DNA of 24,885 nucleotides, from contig JBBIVA010000043.1 in the NCBI GenBank assembly GCA_037439945.1, positions 1-24,885 of the forward strand. The letters run 5' to 3'. Under the pieces are notes generated by a model. That model made no database searches, had not been told where the DNA came from, and saw only the letters and a program-made list of their open reading frames with translations. A program made the translations under genes and the position numbers. This document shows, piece after piece, positions 22,942 through 24,885 of the stretch (position 1 is the first letter of the stretch; the number at the start of each line of letters is the position of its first letter). This stretch comes from CALEUX01 sp037439945 (GTDB taxonomy: Bacteria > Bacteroidota > Bacteroidia > Bacteroidales > Marinilabiliaceae).

Positions 22942-24810
22942 ATGAAAAAACTCTTATTACTAACCGGAGTGTTTGCGGCACTGTTGCTCAATGCTTGTCA
23001 TAAGCAAAAAAATGAGTTTAAAATTGCCGGCAATAAATTTTTACTCAACGGAGAACCATTTCATTTCTTTTCGGGCGAAATACATCCATACAGAATACCG
23101 CCTGAATACTGGCAGGACAGATTACAAATGATTAAGGCAATGGGAATGAATTCGGTAAGTATATATATGTTTTGGAATGTTCATGAACCCTATCCAGGTA
23201 TTTATAATTTTGAGGGGAATGCAGATATTGCAGGGTTCATAAAACTTGCCCAAAATGAGGGTTTATGGGTATTACTAAGACCAAGCCCGTATGTTTGTGC
23301 CGAATGGGAGTTTGGAGGATATCCATGGTGGCTGTTAAAGGAGAAGGGTATAATGGTACGCAGTAAAGACCCAGGGTTTATTGATGCATATAAAAGATAT
23401 GTAAACCGGATAGGGAAGGAAATTATACCGTTGCTGGCTCAAAACGGAGGGCCGGTTGTAATGGTTCAAATCGAAAATGAATATGGTTTGTACGGAAACG
23501 ATAAGGAATATCTCAAACTTAATTATGATATTTTCAGAGAGGCAGGGTTTGCCTGTGAGTTGTTTACCTGTGATCCGCCAAGCACCCTCGAAAATGGACA
23601 TTTACCAGGTGTATATGCCGCTGTAAATGGCGGGGCCCAGCCACGTGATGTTATAAATGCACAGGATAAAATAAATGGGGGCGGCCCCTATTTTGTCAGT
23701 GAATGGTACCCTGCGTGGTTTGATGTTTGGGGTAAAAAGCACCATACATCAACTGTTGAACATTTTAAAACACACCTGGATTCAATATTTTATTACGGTA
23801 TATCCTTAAATATTTATATGGTACATGGTGGTTCTAATTTTGGTTTTTATAACGGAGCAAACTATGATACCCATATGCCTTACCAATCGCAAACACAAAG
23901 TTATGATTATGATGCCCCAATAAATGAAGCAGGTAATCCTACACCCAAATTTTTTGCGTACAGGGAATTGGTTGAAAAATATGGGCCAAAGGGAATAAAA
24001 ATCCCTGATGTTCCGGAAAAGAAAAAAGCAATAAAAATTGAAACCATAAAACTTAACGAAGCAGCTTTTTTAAAAAATTTTAAACCTGAAGTGGTAAAAA
24101 ACAATAAACCATTAAGTTTTGAAGATTTAAACCAGGGCTACGGATATGTTCTTTATCAATCTGAGTTAAATGAAGGTGAAGGATGGCTAAAAATTAAAGA
24201 ACTTAGGGATTATGGTGTTGTACTGTTAAACGACAGGCGGTTGGGGGTTTTAGACAGAAGAAAGAAACTCGATTCCATTTTTGTTAAAGTACCTGCAGGG
24301 GGGGCAAAAATATCCATTTTTGTTGAAAACCTGGGGCGAATAAATTATGGTACTTTTCTTTCAGATAACCGCAAGGGAATTACACAAAATGTATATTTCG
24401 ATAATAAGGAGGTTAATGGATGGGAAATGTATGGTTATCCTTTTGATAATATTAAAAATATTGATTTTGAAAATATTGAACACCAAAAGGTTGAAAACAA
24501 CTGGCCGGTTTTAAAGCGAGGTGTATTTCATATTTCTGAAGTTGCTGATACATATTTTGATATGAGAGAATTTGGAAAAGGCAGCATTTGGATAAACGGA
24601 CATCATGTTGGCCGGTACTGGCAGGTAGGGCCACAGCAAACACTTTATATACCTGCCCCATGGCTAAAAAAAGGCAAAAATGAGGTTATGGTTTTTGAAA
24701 TGCTTAAAATGTGGCAAAATGAACTTCCCACCCTGGATTACCCAATTTTAAATGAACTTAAAGAGGAACTATTCACCGGGCCAACTCAATCTCAGCAAAT
24801 AGAATATTAA
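22942..24810 (+). CDS. GH35 beta-galactosidase, lipoprotein
   Basis: A 622-residue retaining exo-beta-galactosidase of family GH35. The signal has lipobox LNAC (Cys19). The barrel shows FHFFSGEIHPYRIPPEYW, IYMFWNVHEPYPGIYNFEG, VLLRPSPYVCAEWEFGGYPWW, then acid/base Glu180 in QIENEYG and nucleophile Glu254 in SEWYPAWFD. C-terminal jelly-roll domains (about 380-610) include WINGHHVGRYWQVGPQQTLY, typical of galactose-binding regions in this family. GH35 enzymes often cleave beta-1,3-linked galactose, which would suit Lewis-a or type-1 chains after fucose removal by the GH29 genes upstream. It lies 183 bp after GH29; nothing was seen to be missing. Confidence 0.95.
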   Translation: MKKLLLLTGVFAALLLNACHKQKNEFKIAGNKFLLNGEPFHFFSGEIHPYRIPPEYWQDRLQMIKAMGMNSVSIYMFWNVHEPYPGIYNFEGNADIAGFIKLAQNEGLWVLLRPSPYVCAEWEFGGYPWWLLKEKGIMVRSKDPGFIDAYKRYVNRIGKEIIPLLAQNGGPVVMVQIENEYGLYGNDKEYLKLNYDIFREAGFACELFTCDPPSTLENGHLPGVYAAVNGGAQPRDVINAQDKINGGGPYFVSEWYPAWFDVWGKKHHTSTVEHFKTHLDSIFYYGISLNIYMVHGGSNFGFYNGANYDTHMPYQSQTQSYDYDAPINEAGNPTPKFFAYRELVEKYGPKGIKIPDVPEKKKAIKIETIKLNEAAFLKNFKPEVVKNNKPLSFEDLNQGYGYVLYQSELNEGEGWLKIKELRDYGVVLLNDRRLGVLDRRKKLDSIFVKVPAGGAKISIFVENLGRINYGTFLSDNRKGITQNVYFDNKEVNGWEMYGYPFDNIKNIDFENIEHQKVENNWPVLKRGVFHISEVADTYFDMREFGKGSIWINGHHVGRYWQVGPQQTLYIPAPWLKKGKNEVMVFEMLKMWQNELPTLDYPILNELKEELFTGPTQSQQIEY

Positions 24811-24811
24811 A

Positions 24812-24880
24812 CCCGGATTAGTCATTAGAAAGCAATGAACTAATGACTTAGCCGGGATTAACCCTACCGAATAGTCGGTA
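24812..24880. repeat. Hairpin cluster after GH35, REP-like
   Basis: CCCGGATTAGTCATTAG (24812-24828) pairs with CTAATGACTTAGCCGGG (24840-24856), 15 of 17 positions, around an 11-nt loop. Then come GGGATTAACCC (24854-24864) and TACCGA-ATAG-TCGGTA (24865-24880). The first hairpin lies just after the GH35 stop and could end the transcript, but no T-tract follows, so a REP-like repeat cut by the window end is as likely. Confidence 0.5.
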
Positions 24881-24885
24881 CAGGC

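Noticed and set aside
1..24885. CRISPR array, tRNA, rRNA or prophage genes
   Set aside because: No regularly spaced repeat series, no recognisable cloverleaf or rRNA sequence, and no integrase or phage structural gene was found.

Overview
The window reads as part of a Bacteroidota chromosome, most likely an anaerobic or marine Bacteroidales-type bacterium. The reasons are the adjacent SusC/SusD outer-membrane pair, several lipoprotein and secreted glycosidases, AT-rich intergenic DNA, starts without clear Shine-Dalgarno sequences, and one good TAnnTTTG -7 element of the Bacteroidetes type. No RNA gene, CRISPR array or full transposase gene was seen.

Left part (1-4960): two genes on the minus strand, pyruvate phosphate dikinase (ppdK) with a strong 3' hairpin terminator, and a dihydroorotate dehydrogenase-like flavoprotein. 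A 110-bp repeat about 93% identical lies on both sides of ppdK.

Centre and right (4961-24810): a glycan-utilisation locus built around a divergent promoter region (10292-10628). Leftward runs a probable operon of cutC-like gene, GH3 (BXL/beta-xylosidase-like) and GH92 alpha-mannosidase lipoprotein, closed by a perfect 11-bp hairpin terminator at 4871-4907. Rightward run a ROK-family repressor, a ROK-family sugar kinase without the zinc motif, a 19-codon leader ORF, SusC and SusD (closed by a terminator at 18153-18189), then a GH29 fucosidase, a sialidase-like gene remnant, a GH29 fucosidase lipoprotein with CBM32-like domains, and a GH35 beta-galactosidase lipoprotein.

Taken together, mannosidase, xylosidase-like, two fucosidases and a beta-galactosidase, with a sugar kinase and a ROK regulator, fit a fucosylated, galactosylated, mannose-containing glycan. 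My favoured reading is plant complex-type N-glycan (core xylose and alpha-1,3-fucose, Lewis-a antennae). This is an inference; no endo-acting enzyme, PNGase or GH20 is in the window.

The most distinctive non-coding signal is a pair of small non-autonomous transposable elements (MITEs) with 17-bp terminal inverted repeats and 9-bp target duplications, at 18287-18448 and 20253-20467. They bracket the first fucosidase gene and the sialidase remnant. The shorter copy differs by one exact 53-bp deletion between short repeats. The elements carry REP-like hairpins inside.
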